Shown here: positions 5,336 through 11,362 of the stretch, piece after piece | How the letters are laid out: each line of letters opens with the position of its first letter | How positions within the stretch are numbered: the stretch's first letter is position 1 | Origin: a bacterium | GTDB lineage: Bacteria; Patescibacteriota; Andersenbacteria; UBA10190 | Assembly: GCA_002686445.1 (NCBI GenBank) | Contig: NZCO01000004.1 | Span: 5,210 to 18,044 of the forward strand | Length of the DNA: 12,835 nt | Direction: 5' to 3' | The notes under the pieces: generated by a model | Seen by the model: only the letters and a program-made list of their open reading frames with translations | Told to the model about the DNA's origin: nothing | The model's database searches: none | Made by a program: the position numbers and the translations under genes

Positions 5336-5861
5336 ACCACAACACCTCGTCGATCATGGGCTGTGTAAATTCAGCGAGCTTGGGATTGATCGGCGCGCCT
5401 GCCTCATCGAAAGCTTCTTGTACTTTTGGAAAATAGGCAGGTGGTTGGACAGCGACCATTCCCAGACGGGACGTGTAGACGCGGAGTTCCTCCACCACAC
5501 GCGTGCCTCCCCACTGGCCGCTAGAAGTACCGACGAGCCCAGCAGGCTTACGGGAATACGGCTTCATGGTTTGGTCGAGAAATAGCTTCAGCTCACCCGG
5601 GAAAAAATCATTGTACTCAGGACTCACAATAATAAAGCCGTCGGCTGCGGTTGCAGTCTTGATCCAGTCGGCCGCAAAGACGCCGTCGTCCATCCAGTCG
5701 GCGTGCGTGGTAGTAAGACCACTGTCGCGCACATCGATTAGCTCAGTGTTCGCGCCGGTGGCGGCAACGAGTTTTTGCACAAAAGCTGCGGCTTTGTCCG
5801 ACGCCCTACCTTCACGGCCGGTACCGAGAATTATCAAGATCAAGAGGTCGCTGTTTTCCAT
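5298..5861 (-). CDS. NAD(P)H-dependent FMN reductase (flavodoxin-like)
   Basis: The 187-aa protein belongs to the NADPH-dependent FMN reductase family (ArsH/azoreductase-like, flavodoxin fold, cytoplasmic). Visible motifs are the phosphate-binding loop ILGTGREGRAS (11-21), SPEYNDFFPGELKLFLD (80-96), a common FMN-site signature in the family, and GTSSGQWGG (111-119). Such enzymes reduce FMN, quinones, azo compounds or other acceptors; the substrate cannot be read here. The ATG at 5861 lies just beside a perfect 11-bp inverted repeat overlapping the presumed transcription start, so an unlinked repressor probably controls it. There is no Shine-Dalgarno sequence. The 3' end overlaps the alkyltransferase gene by 38 bp, suggesting joint expression, perhaps under electrophile or redox stress. 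Confidence 0.9.
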   Translation of the reverse strand: MENSDLLILIILGTGREGRASDKAAAFVQKLVAATGANTELIDVRDSGLTTTHADWMDDGVFAADWIKTATAADGFIIVSPEYNDFFPGELKLFLDQTMKPYSRKPAGLVGTSSGQWGGTRVVEELRVYTSRLGMVAVQPPAYFPKVQEAFDEAGAPINPKLAEFTQPMIDEVLWYAKALKTARTAD

Positions 5862-5864
5862 GGC

Positions 5865-5890
5865 AATGTTTAAGTGATTACTTAAACATT
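5865..5890. promoter_or_regulatory. 11-bp inverted-repeat operator before the FMN reductase gene
   Basis: AATGTTTAAGT (5865-5875) and ACTTAAACATT (5880-5890) are perfect inverted arms around GATT. The site overlaps the end of the -10 box and the expected transcription start, the usual place for a repressor operator. HxlR- or MarR-type regulators often control such reductases, but no regulator gene is in the window. The stem could also form in the mRNA leader. Confidence 0.6.
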
Positions 5891-5915
5891 ATACGTGACC
5901 AACGCCGTTTGTCAT
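5888..5915 (-). promoter_or_regulatory. sigma70 promoter of the FMN reductase gene
   Basis: On the minus strand ATGACA (5915-5910) is a 5/6 match to the -35 box. It is followed by a 16-nt spacer and a perfect -10 TATAAT (5893-5888). Transcription should begin near 5881, inside the inverted repeat, leaving a leader of about 20 nt. The -35 box lies just beyond the htrA stop codon. Confidence 0.65.
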
Positions 5916-5917
5916 CT

Positions 5918-7126
5918 TCACTGCGGCGCTTCCTCGAGCGTGACCGTGATGTCTTTCTGCTCCCCTGCCTGAATGACGGTCAGGGTAACTGTGTCTCCGA
6001 CTTTCTTTTTACGAATGACTTGGCCTAGGCTGGTGTCTGCATCGAGAGCCACGCCGTCGATGGCTATGATGATATCACCTTCCGCTAGTCCCGCCCTAGC
6101 GGCGGGGGAATCTAACAGCACCGCCAGATCAGTTTCTTCTTCACCGCGAATGAGCAGCACGCCCGTATCAACTGGCAGGTTATTTCGTTCTTGGACCACG
6201 GGTGTAATCACTGCATACCGCACGCCCAGGAACGGACGCACGATGCGGCCGTCTCTCGCTACGCCCGTGACAATGTCAGCAATCAAGTTCGATGGTAAGG
6301 CAAAGCCGATATTTTCACTTCCTAGAGCTACCGCCACATTGACGCCGATAACTTCGCCGCGGGTGTTGAGTAGCGGTCCACCGGAATTGCCAGGATTTAT
6401 CGCCGCATCAGTTTGGATTACTTCCTCTAATTCCTCAGCTTGACCGCGGCCATTACCAGCGGTAATCGAACGCGCCAGGCCTGAGATCACCCCAACGGAG
6501 ACCGAGTTACGAAACTCACTGAGGGCATTGCCGATAGCGATCACCGTCTGGCCAGGCTGAAGTGTGCTGGAGTCGCCGAAGGTTAGGAACGGTAGGTTGT
6601 CTGCCTCAATCTTGATAACGGCGATATCGTTGACGGTATCTCTGGCTAGGACTGATGCCGTAAAGTTGGTACCGTCGTGGAGGAAGACCGTATATTCGGC
6701 CTCGGTGTCGTTCACCACATGTCGATTGGTAACGATCATGCCATCAGTCGACACCAGAAACCCCGTTCCTCCGCCCACGTCTTGTCGCTCGGTCCCATTT
6801 TGGCGCAAGCGGGGCACGCGCACATTAAATTGTCCGAAGGGGTCGAAGAATGAGCCGAAGGGACGTTCTTCGAAGAACCGCTCGATTACTGGTACGTCCT
6901 TACTGATAATAATGGAAACGACTGCTGGCGATGCATCTTTAGCTGTATTGACCACTCGCGCCTCGTGAGGCGAGGAGAGTTCAACTGTCTGCTGCTCGGC
7001 GCCCTCTCCCACTGTCACAGTTGGTACGGCTTCCGGCTGTGCCACAGGAATGATGCCGCTTACGACCAAGGCTGCACCGACAATGCCGGAGACGAAACTG
7101 ATGAGAATAATGTGGAATGTTTTCAT
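5918..7126 (-). CDS. HtrA/DegP-family serine protease, PDZ domain
   Basis: This is a 402-aa envelope protease anchored by an N-terminal membrane helix (about 5-28) with the catalytic part outside. The trypsin-like domain has an intact triad: His136 in IVTNRHVV, Asp167 in NDIAVIKI and Ser248 in NPGNSGGPLL. One PDZ domain follows (about 297-397, with GLAEGDIIIAIDG). Such proteases degrade or refold damaged proteins in the periplasm or cell surface. The linker after the anchor holds an F/G/P-rich stretch (83-100), like the regulatory LA loop region of HtrA proteins. The ATG lies 9 nt after the stop of the ITPase-like gene, without a Shine-Dalgarno sequence, so the two are probably co-transcribed. 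A second HtrA-like protein at 10337-11362 lacks the triad. DegP, DegS and DegQ cannot be told apart here. Confidence 0.93.
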   Translation of the reverse strand: MKTFHIILISFVSGIVGAALVVSGIIPVAQPEAVPTVTVGEGAEQQTVELSSPHEARVVNTAKDASPAVVSIIISKDVPVIERFFEERPFGSFFDPFGQFNVRVPRLRQNGTERQDVGGGTGFLVSTDGMIVTNRHVVNDTEAEYTVFLHDGTNFTASVLARDTVNDIAVIKIEADNLPFLTFGDSSTLQPGQTVIAIGNALSEFRNSVSVGVISGLARSITAGNGRGQAEELEEVIQTDAAINPGNSGGPLLNTRGEVIGVNVAVALGSENIGFALPSNLIADIVTGVARDGRIVRPFLGVRYAVITPVVQERNNLPVDTGVLLIRGEEETDLAVLLDSPAARAGLAEGDIIIAIDGVALDADTSLGQVIRKKKVGDTVTLTVIQAGEQKDITVTLEEAPQ

Positions 7127-7135
7127 TAATGGGAC

Positions 7136-7705
7136 TTAGGAATTTGAGGCGTCGTACCAGGTGCCAAACGCACGCAACGCCTCGCGGAATGGACTTATAG
7201 TGTCGCGTACGGTGGTGTCGTGAGCAAGGGTTTTTGTATGGCCCGGAGCTATAAATATAGGATCAAAGCCCATGCCGTCTGCGGGGCCCATGGCAGTCGC
7301 AATGATTCCGTCAGTCGTGGCGGTAAATATCTTAGGATCCTCTCCGGGCCTAGCGAAGCCAAGCGACAATTCCCAGGTAACGCCTCTGTCTTCTTCATCA
7401 GCCATGAGTTTGAGTATTCCCTCTTCGCCAATGCGTGCCAGGGTAAACGCAGTATTTATTCCCGGAAAGCCCTTGAGGGCATGAATGAACAGGCCAACAT
7501 CGGTGACTATCACTGACTTCTTATGCTTGTCAGCGCACCAGCGCGCGCTGGCCGCCGCAATGGCAGCCGTTGTCTCCTCTGATTTATCTTCCGGGTAATC
7601 CGCGGGCAGCATCTCGATTTGGATGGGTAGGTTGAGATCAGCCAAGATAGCATTCGCTGATTCGACTTTGCCTGGGTTGGAGGTCACAAAATAGACGGGA
7701 TCCAT
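7136..7705 (-). CDS. RdgB/HAM1-like non-canonical purine NTP pyrophosphatase
   Basis: The 189-aa protein belongs to the Ham1/RdgB family, which hydrolyses dITP, ITP and XTP to monophosphates and keeps deaminated purines out of nucleic acids. Evidence is the N-terminal substrate loop TSNPGKVES (8-16), the KSEETTAAIAAASA helix, the metal-site segment VTDVGL (Asp69) followed by KGFPG (78-82), and GMGFDPIF (144-151). The usual C-terminal SHR motif appears altered: the segment reads TISPFREAL. The start was set at ATG 7705 because family members begin shortly before the SNPGK loop. A TTG at 7726 would start next to the T-run of the preceding terminator. GGGAGG is 13 nt upstream, too far to be a good SD, while TATGAT lies 6 nt upstream. 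htrA follows. Confidence 0.87.
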   Translation of the reverse strand: MDPVYFVTSNPGKVESANAILADLNLPIQIEMLPADYPEDKSEETTAAIAAASARWCADKHKKSVIVTDVGLFIHALKGFPGINTAFTLARIGEEGILKLMADEEDRGVTWELSLGFARPGEDPKIFTATTDGIIATAMGPADGMGFDPIFIAPGHTKTLAHDTTVRDTISPFREALRAFGTWYDASNS

Positions 7706-7711
7706 GTACGT

Positions 7712-7717
7712 ATCATA
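7712..7717 (-). promoter_or_regulatory. -10-like TATGAT upstream of the ITPase-like gene
   Basis: On the minus strand TATGAT (7717-7712, 5/6 match) ends 6 nt before the ATG at 7705-7703. A start there would yield an essentially leaderless message. The expected -35 position falls in the T-run of the preceding terminator and has no consensus match. The strong terminator directly upstream means a promoter must lie in this short gap or transcription must read through. Confidence 0.4.
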
Positions 7718-7730
7718 ACCTCCCAACTAT

Positions 7731-7759
7731 AAAAAAAGCCCGAGGCGCAATGCTCGGGC
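7731..7759 (-). terminator. intrinsic terminator after the 68-aa gene
   Basis: GCCCGAG (7738-7744) and CTCGGGC (7753-7759) form a 7-bp GC-rich stem with an 8-nt loop. On the minus strand seven T residues follow (7737-7731). It separates the 68-aa gene from the ITPase-htrA pair. Confidence 0.92.
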
Positions 7760-7789
7760 GAATGGGTTGTACGGTAACTGAGGAAGTAA

Positions 7790-7996
7790 TTAGGCGGCTT
7801 GAAGGGACAGTGGATCCAAACCACCTTCTTGCAACAGATGTTCTCGCTCTGCGGGACTAGCCTCCTTCAGGACTAAATTGAGAAGTTCAATGGGGAGGTT
7901 GCGACGGCAAGCCACGACTGCAATTGCTTGGCCAGTCAGTATTGCCAGTTTCAGTTCCCCAACTTCTCTACGGGCAGCCATTCTACGAGCTATCAT
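7790..7996 (-). CDS. hypothetical 68-aa protein with own promoter
   Basis: A small protein with a basic N-terminus (MIARRMAARREVGELKLAIL), a hydrophobic middle containing one Cys, and an acidic C-terminus ending in LDPLSLQAA. It is probably helical and cytoplasmic. I recognise no family. A longer frame reaches an ATG at 8083, but that codon lies at or before the predicted transcription start. The ATG at 7996 has a good Shine-Dalgarno, AAGGAAGGA, ending 6 nt upstream, and was chosen. The gene forms its own unit: promoter TTGACA-N17-TAATTT at 8115-8087, leader of about 84 nt, and intrinsic terminator at 7759-7731. Like the 111-aa gene, it has a far stronger promoter and SD than the conserved genes nearby. 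Confidence 0.68.
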   Translation of the reverse strand: MIARRMAARREVGELKLAILTGQAIAVVACRRNLPIELLNLVLKEASPAEREHLLQEGGLDPLSLQAA

Positions 7997-8086
7997 GGGA
8001 TTCCTTCCTTCCACGGGCACATGATTTCGAAAGAAACAACTTCGAGTTTGATGTGAAGCGTGTGGCCCGGATATCACGCTCACATG

Positions 8087-8115
8087 AAATTAGTACATTC
8101 GCAGAGGAATGTCAA
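8087..8115 (-). promoter_or_regulatory. near-consensus sigma70 promoter of the 68-aa gene
   Basis: TTGACA (8115-8110, perfect -35), a 17-nt spacer, and TAATTT (8092-8087). The predicted start near 8080 gives a leader of about 84 nt. It lies between the VKOR-like gene stop (8156) and the 68-aa ORF and resembles the promoter at 727-755. Confidence 0.75.
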
Positions 8116-8155
8116 ATAGCTGTTTTTTTGGCGGCTCCTTTGTCCACTCGGGCAG

Positions 8156-9175
8156 TTACGGCGTGTCGTGTTTGTTTCCGCTACCGTGGCCTCGCGCCGC
8201 GATATTCTGCTCGACGACTTGGCTTACAACAATGGCAATAACCAATAACACGAAGTAGCCAACCAGTATTGTCCAGAGCGAGATCGTTAGGTCCATCGTG
8301 ATACCAAGCACGAACGCTGTGTACCATGACACAAGCGAGATGGCGCCAGCACCATATGCCAGGCTGCGCTCATGGTGGAGTTCACCTGGAATGTGCTTGT
8401 GTTCGTCGCCAAAGCTGATACGCACCAGCATTGGCGTAATATACAGATTCAAGAACGCGCCGTTCAGCGCAATCACGACGACAACAATCATCTTAGCTAA
8501 GTACATAGCCGATGTTAGGTGTGCGGCGGGATCGGTAAGTACTATCCCAATACCAGAGATCACCAATAGGCCCAGCCCGAACCAGACCACCTGAGAGATA
8601 GTGCGCAATGTGGAGCTCTCTCGCTCCGAAATACGAAGGTCTTTCAGGAATTTGAAGAAGAAAAGGTCTCCGATCGTCGCCGCACCAAGGCCCAGTGCAA
8701 AGCCAAGCATGTGGACGCCATCAAGGAGTGGCTTGATGGACGCCAGGAACTCGCCAATTACGGAAAAGTCGGTCAGGTAACTACCGAGTAAGAATATGGC
8801 CGTCGAGAGTCCGGCGCTCCCTAAGCACCAAGTGCACCATTCCTTCAACGTGAACGCCTGAATGAAGGTGAGGTAACCGGAGAACAAGAACGCTCCCAGC
8901 GTGATCGGAAACAGAAATGGTGACAGCGGCAGACTAGGTAAGACCAAGGCAACCAGATACGTGATCAAAATACCGGCGTAGTACAGTCCCCCAAGCCACT
9001 CTAAGGGGATACCAAAGAAGCTGGAGAACTCACTTTGGACTACAGCGTTGCAATCAGACCCGATCGGGCACACGAGCGCTTCTTTATGACTCTTCTTGCG
9101 GATGATGTAACTCACCACGGCAATCCCCCCTATCGCCGACGCGATAACGCCCAGTTGCAGTACAAATTCAATCAT
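8156..9175 (-). CDS. VKOR-family disulfide oxidase fused to a membrane domain
   Basis: The N-terminal ~145 residues are a vitamin K epoxide reductase-like domain. VKOR proteins pass electrons from extracytoplasmic thiol oxidases (DsbA or thioredoxin-like) to quinone, replacing DsbB. Cys36 and Cys42 (CPIGSDC) are the loop pair and Cys114-Cys117 (CTWC) the CXXC pair, spread over about four membrane helices. No thioredoxin-like domain follows. Residues ~150-325 instead form a second module of about five helices with GFALGLGAATIGD (158-170), FFFKFLKD, an SGIGI helix and ALNGAFLN. It resembles membrane domains I recall from CPR proteins of unknown function, but I cannot name it. The charged loop DEHKHIPGELHHER is His-rich. 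The gene follows tRNA-Gly(CCC). TAGACT lies 6 nt before the ATG and there is no Shine-Dalgarno sequence. Confidence 0.87.
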   Translation of the reverse strand: MIEFVLQLGVIASAIGGIAVVSYIIRKKSHKEALVCPIGSDCNAVVQSEFSSFFGIPLEWLGGLYYAGILITYLVALVLPSLPLSPFLFPITLGAFLFSGYLTFIQAFTLKEWCTWCLGSAGLSTAIFLLGSYLTDFSVIGEFLASIKPLLDGVHMLGFALGLGAATIGDLFFFKFLKDLRISERESSTLRTISQVVWFGLGLLVISGIGIVLTDPAAHLTSAMYLAKMIVVVVIALNGAFLNLYITPMLVRISFGDEHKHIPGELHHERSLAYGAGAISLVSWYTAFVLGITMDLTISLWTILVGYFVLLVIAIVVSQVVEQNIAARGHGSGNKHDTP

Positions 9176-9181
9176 ATCGAT

Positions 9182-9187
9182 AGTCTA
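9182..9187 (-). promoter_or_regulatory. -10-like TAGACT upstream of the VKOR-like gene
   Basis: TAGACT (9187-9182) ends 6 nt before the ATG at 9175-9173. No -35 consensus lies at the expected distance. The gene could instead be read through from the tRNA-Gly promoter, with tRNA processing leaving a leader of about 44 nt. Confidence 0.25.
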
Positions 9188-9219
9188 GCAGATAATGTGT
9201 CATGGTTTTCATCCTTATG

Positions 9220-9290
9220 AGCGGGTAACGAGAATCGAACTCGTATTTCAGCCTTGGGAAGGCTGCGTTCTACCACTGAACCATACCCGC
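9220..9290 (-). tRNA. tRNA-Gly (anticodon CCC)
   Basis: A full cloverleaf is present on the minus strand. The acceptor is GCGGGTA/TACCCGC, the D-stem GTTC/GAAC, and the anticodon stem CAGCC/GGCTG around loop TTCCCAA (anticodon CCC, reads GGG). The T-arm is ACGAG-TTCGATT-CTCGT. The discriminator is T (9220), as usual for bacterial tRNA-Gly. CCA is not encoded. Confidence 0.95.
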
Positions 9291-9301
9291 TAATATGTCC
9301 T

Positions 9302-9330
9302 AGCCTATGGATTTCCTGTAATCCTGGCAA
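9302..9330 (-). promoter_or_regulatory. promoter of tRNA-Gly
   Basis: TTGCCA (9330-9325), a 17-nt spacer and TAGGCT (9307-9302) on the minus strand. The start would fall a few nt before the tRNA 5' end at 9290. The element begins just after the T-run of the preceding terminator. Confidence 0.55.
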
Positions 9331-9331
9331 G

Positions 9332-9382
9332 AAAAAATACCCCAGGGGGGTGAATAGACGGCTCAACCATCGGCTGAGCCGT
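9332..9382 (-). terminator. tandem-hairpin terminator of the envelope operon
   Basis: Read on the minus strand, the first hairpin is ACGGCTCA/TGAGCCGT (9382-9358, 8-bp stem, 9-nt loop), starting 4 nt after the stop codon at 9387. The second is ACCCC-CCT-GGGGT (9351-9339), followed by A and six T residues (9337-9332). The second has the U-run of an intrinsic terminator; the first may block exonucleases. Confidence 0.7.
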
Positions 9383-9386
9383 TTCG

Positions 9387-9947
9387 CTATTCAATGATCG
9401 CAGTTGCCTTATTCCAATCCCAGCGCAAGTGAAGCACAAAGACTGACTGTTCCCCGGCCAACTGGGAAAATAGGTCGCTGGTACTCTCAGCGCTGCGCGC
9501 CTGACGTAAGTTTTCTTGTTCTAAGAATGGGACGACCACCTGCTCGTCATAGCTCTGGGTGCTCAAGCCCGTAGCCGTGGCAATCGCGGACTCATCGGTC
9601 AGATTCAAGATCTCCTCGCGATAGCGTTGGCCGTCGGCGCGAGAAATCGGTGACTTCACTTCTGCGTGGTGCACGAGATGCTGGCGGATGAGTGTGGTAG
9701 ACATGTCAGTGATTGATTGCGCGGGTGCGCTCGTTGCGTCAGCAAAGGTCGCCTCAAGCGCAGCTTGGCGTGCTAAGTGCCAAGAAGTGATACAACCGTT
9801 CGAAGTGCAGGCAAGGGGTATTGGCAACCATTTGCCTGGCGCGGTGGCTGAAGGGTCGCTGGCGGTAAGTGCCCAACCGAGCATCGCGATGATAAACACG
9901 ATAATGATTGCGGTGACGGTGATGCTTGTCTTACTAGCGATAGTCAT
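9387..9947 (-). CDS. membrane-anchored SurA-N-like protein
   Basis: A 186-aa protein with a single N-terminal membrane anchor (about 8-29) and an extracytoplasmic remainder. The segment from about 85 to 150, with IRQHLVHHAEVKSPISRAD and TGLSTQSYDEQVVVPFLEQE, resembles the N-terminal chaperone region of SurA/PrsA-type foldases. No parvulin prolyl-isomerase domain is present. Two cysteines, Cys47 and Cys52, lie outside the membrane and could form a disulfide, a possible substrate for the VKOR-like protein encoded nearby. It is the last gene of the operon, starts 6 nt after the DivIC/FtsB-like gene, has no Shine-Dalgarno sequence, and is followed by the terminator at 9332-9382. The family call is tentative; a chaperone role is inferred. 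Confidence 0.6.
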   Translation of the reverse strand: MTIASKTSITVTAIIIVFIIAMLGWALTASDPSATAPGKWLPIPLACTSNGCITSWHLARQAALEATFADATSAPAQSITDMSTTLIRQHLVHHAEVKSPISRADGQRYREEILNLTDESAIATATGLSTQSYDEQVVVPFLEQENLRQARSAESTSDLFSQLAGEQSVFVLHLRWDWNKATAIIE

Positions 9948-9953
9948 AAGCGG

Positions 9954-10319
9954 TTATGTGGTTTCAGGCACAAAGAATATACGCCACCACTCTTCAAGAG
10001 GTGCAATGCTGCGCGCTGCCGGCGTTTCGTCACTGACCGTCGCCGTGGGCTGAGCGTTTTCCGGGATTAAGACTACCTGCTCCCCTGGTGCCCGGTAGTT
10101 GAGCTTCTCGCGCGCCAAGCGCTCTTGGTACGAATCGGTCCGGAAGTATTGATTCAGGTTTTCTAACTCGAGTACGGTGCGTTGCATTTCTTGCACCTCG
10201 CCTTCGAGACGCCGTACTTCACGTTGAACTTGGACACGCCGATTCATTTCTTGTGCGAGAGAGACAAGTAGAAAGAGGGAGACAACTACGAACAGGGTGA
10301 CAAGGATTTTGGCGTTCAT
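9954..10319 (-). CDS. septum formation initiator, DivIC/FtsB-like
   Basis: A 121-aa bitopic membrane protein of the FtsB/DivIC family, which with FtsL and FtsQ/DivIB activates septal peptidoglycan synthesis. It has a short cytoplasmic start, one membrane helix (about 5-22) and a coiled coil (about 25-57). The following stretch, YQERLAREKLNYRAPGEQVV, is the family signature in which a Leu-Asn-x-x-x-Pro-Gly-Glu segment precedes a beta strand. The C-terminus carries PLEEWWRIFF, a WW-containing tail that I recall from CPR homologues. The start is 17 nt after the stop of the HtrA-like pseudoprotease gene, with no Shine-Dalgarno sequence. Position in an envelope operon fits a division role. Confidence 0.87.
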   Translation of the reverse strand: MNAKILVTLFVVVSLFLLVSLAQEMNRRVQVQREVRRLEGEVQEMQRTVLELENLNQYFRTDSYQERLAREKLNYRAPGEQVVLIPENAQPTATVSDETPAARSIAPLEEWWRIFFVPETT

Positions 10320-10336
10320 GAAAGTCGGTTAAGCAC

Positions 10337-11362
10337 TTATCGTCGCAGGGGTAGTCGCAGTTCCTCGCCGTCGCGCCGAACGGTGATGGTTGGGTCGGGA
10401 ACTGATAAAGCGTCGACGAAGCTGCTATCCCACGCGAGGGGCTCGTCATCGATGCCAATAATAATGTCACCGCGCGCCAGACCGCCCCGTGCGGCTGGGC
10501 TGCTCGGAGTAGTGTTAGCAACCACGGCGCTAAAGGCTAGTGGGCCAGTTTCTTGGGCTCTGGCGAACAGCCAGTTCACGGTGAAGCCATAGTCGGCAAA
10601 GGGATTTACCTCGCGACGTTCAGCGAGAACGCGATCAATGCTTTCCTGTAATTGACTGATTGGAAGTACGTGCCCGGCACTGCCAGACACTAGAATGCCA
10701 CTCACTCGTCCAGCCTCGTCCAGTAGCGGTGCGCCCGGCAGCGTGCGCTGTCCCCCAGTTCCGAGAAGTAACTGCTGCCAAGCGGCCGGTGCCGCGCTGT
10801 CTGGTAGGATGGCCCCGGTAACGGCAAACGATTCCACTCGAGCAGTAAAGGTGTCGGGCGCTCGGCCGAGGAGTAAGTGAACTTGGCCGGCCAGCGGATC
10901 TGTTTGGCTTGTATCCAGTGGCACGACGACGGTGTCTGGGAGCCGATAATATGTCAGGCCAAAAAGCTCATCGGTGCCAACTTCATTGAGCGGCAACAGT
11001 TGGCCGATTTCATCAATTGCTGTGAGCGGTAGTCGGGCCGCATCAGTTGTCGTTACGATCAGTCCGTCATTGGTAATTACGAACCCGTTAGCTATTGGCG
11101 TAGTCGTGGTGTCAGTGGCGCGCACTAGTCCCATAACCGATCGGTTAGCTTCTCGGACGACCTTTTCTACAGCGGTGTTTGGAGAGATGGTGACTTCCTG
11201 TACGGGAGCCACGATGCGCTGGCCATCACCAATACTGAGCGGCATTGGTGTTTGCCAGAACTGTTGGCCGACGAATCCGCCAAACATACCTATCAAAAAC
11301 AAAACGATCGTGGCAATAAGCAGCCAGCGAAAGGAAATTCGAATTGTAGATTTAGTGCTCAT
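10337..11362 (-). CDS. HtrA-like protein lacking the catalytic triad
   Basis: A 341-aa protein with the HtrA layout: N-terminal membrane anchor (about 12-34), trypsin-like fold (about 60-245) and PDZ domain (about 258-338, with GLARGDIIIGIDD). None of the three catalytic residues is kept. The His motif reads LIVTTTDAA (Asp107 where His is expected), the Asp motif DIAVIKI is replaced by FGLTYYRL, and the Ser motif GNSGGPLL reads TLPGAPLL. The frame is open and well conserved around these sites, so it looks like a pseudoprotease and not a decayed gene. A scaffolding or peptide-sensing role at the envelope is possible. The ATG overlaps the upstream gene's stop by 4 nt (ATGA), and the DivIC/FtsB-like gene follows 17 nt downstream. 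An intact HtrA is encoded at 5918-7126. Confidence 0.82.
   Translation of the reverse strand: MSTKSTIRISFRWLLIATIVLFLIGMFGGFVGQQFWQTPMPLSIGDGQRIVAPVQEVTISPNTAVEKVVREANRSVMGLVRATDTTTTPIANGFVITNDGLIVTTTDAARLPLTAIDEIGQLLPLNEVGTDELFGLTYYRLPDTVVVPLDTSQTDPLAGQVHLLLGRAPDTFTARVESFAVTGAILPDSAAPAAWQQLLLGTGGQRTLPGAPLLDEAGRVSGILVSGSAGHVLPISQLQESIDRVLAERREVNPFADYGFTVNWLFARAQETGPLAFSAVVANTTPSSPAARGGLARGDIIIGIDDEPLAWDSSFVDALSVPDPTITVRRDGEELRLPLRR

Noticed and set aside
7997..8083. 29-residue N-terminal extension of the 68-aa protein to ATG 8083
   Set aside because: The predicted transcription start is near 8080, so this ATG would not be transcribed. The ATG at 7996 has a proper SD.
9172..9366. 64-aa minus-strand ORF over the tRNA-Gly gene
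   Set aside because: It runs through the tRNA and the VKOR-like gene promoter region, so it is a chance frame.
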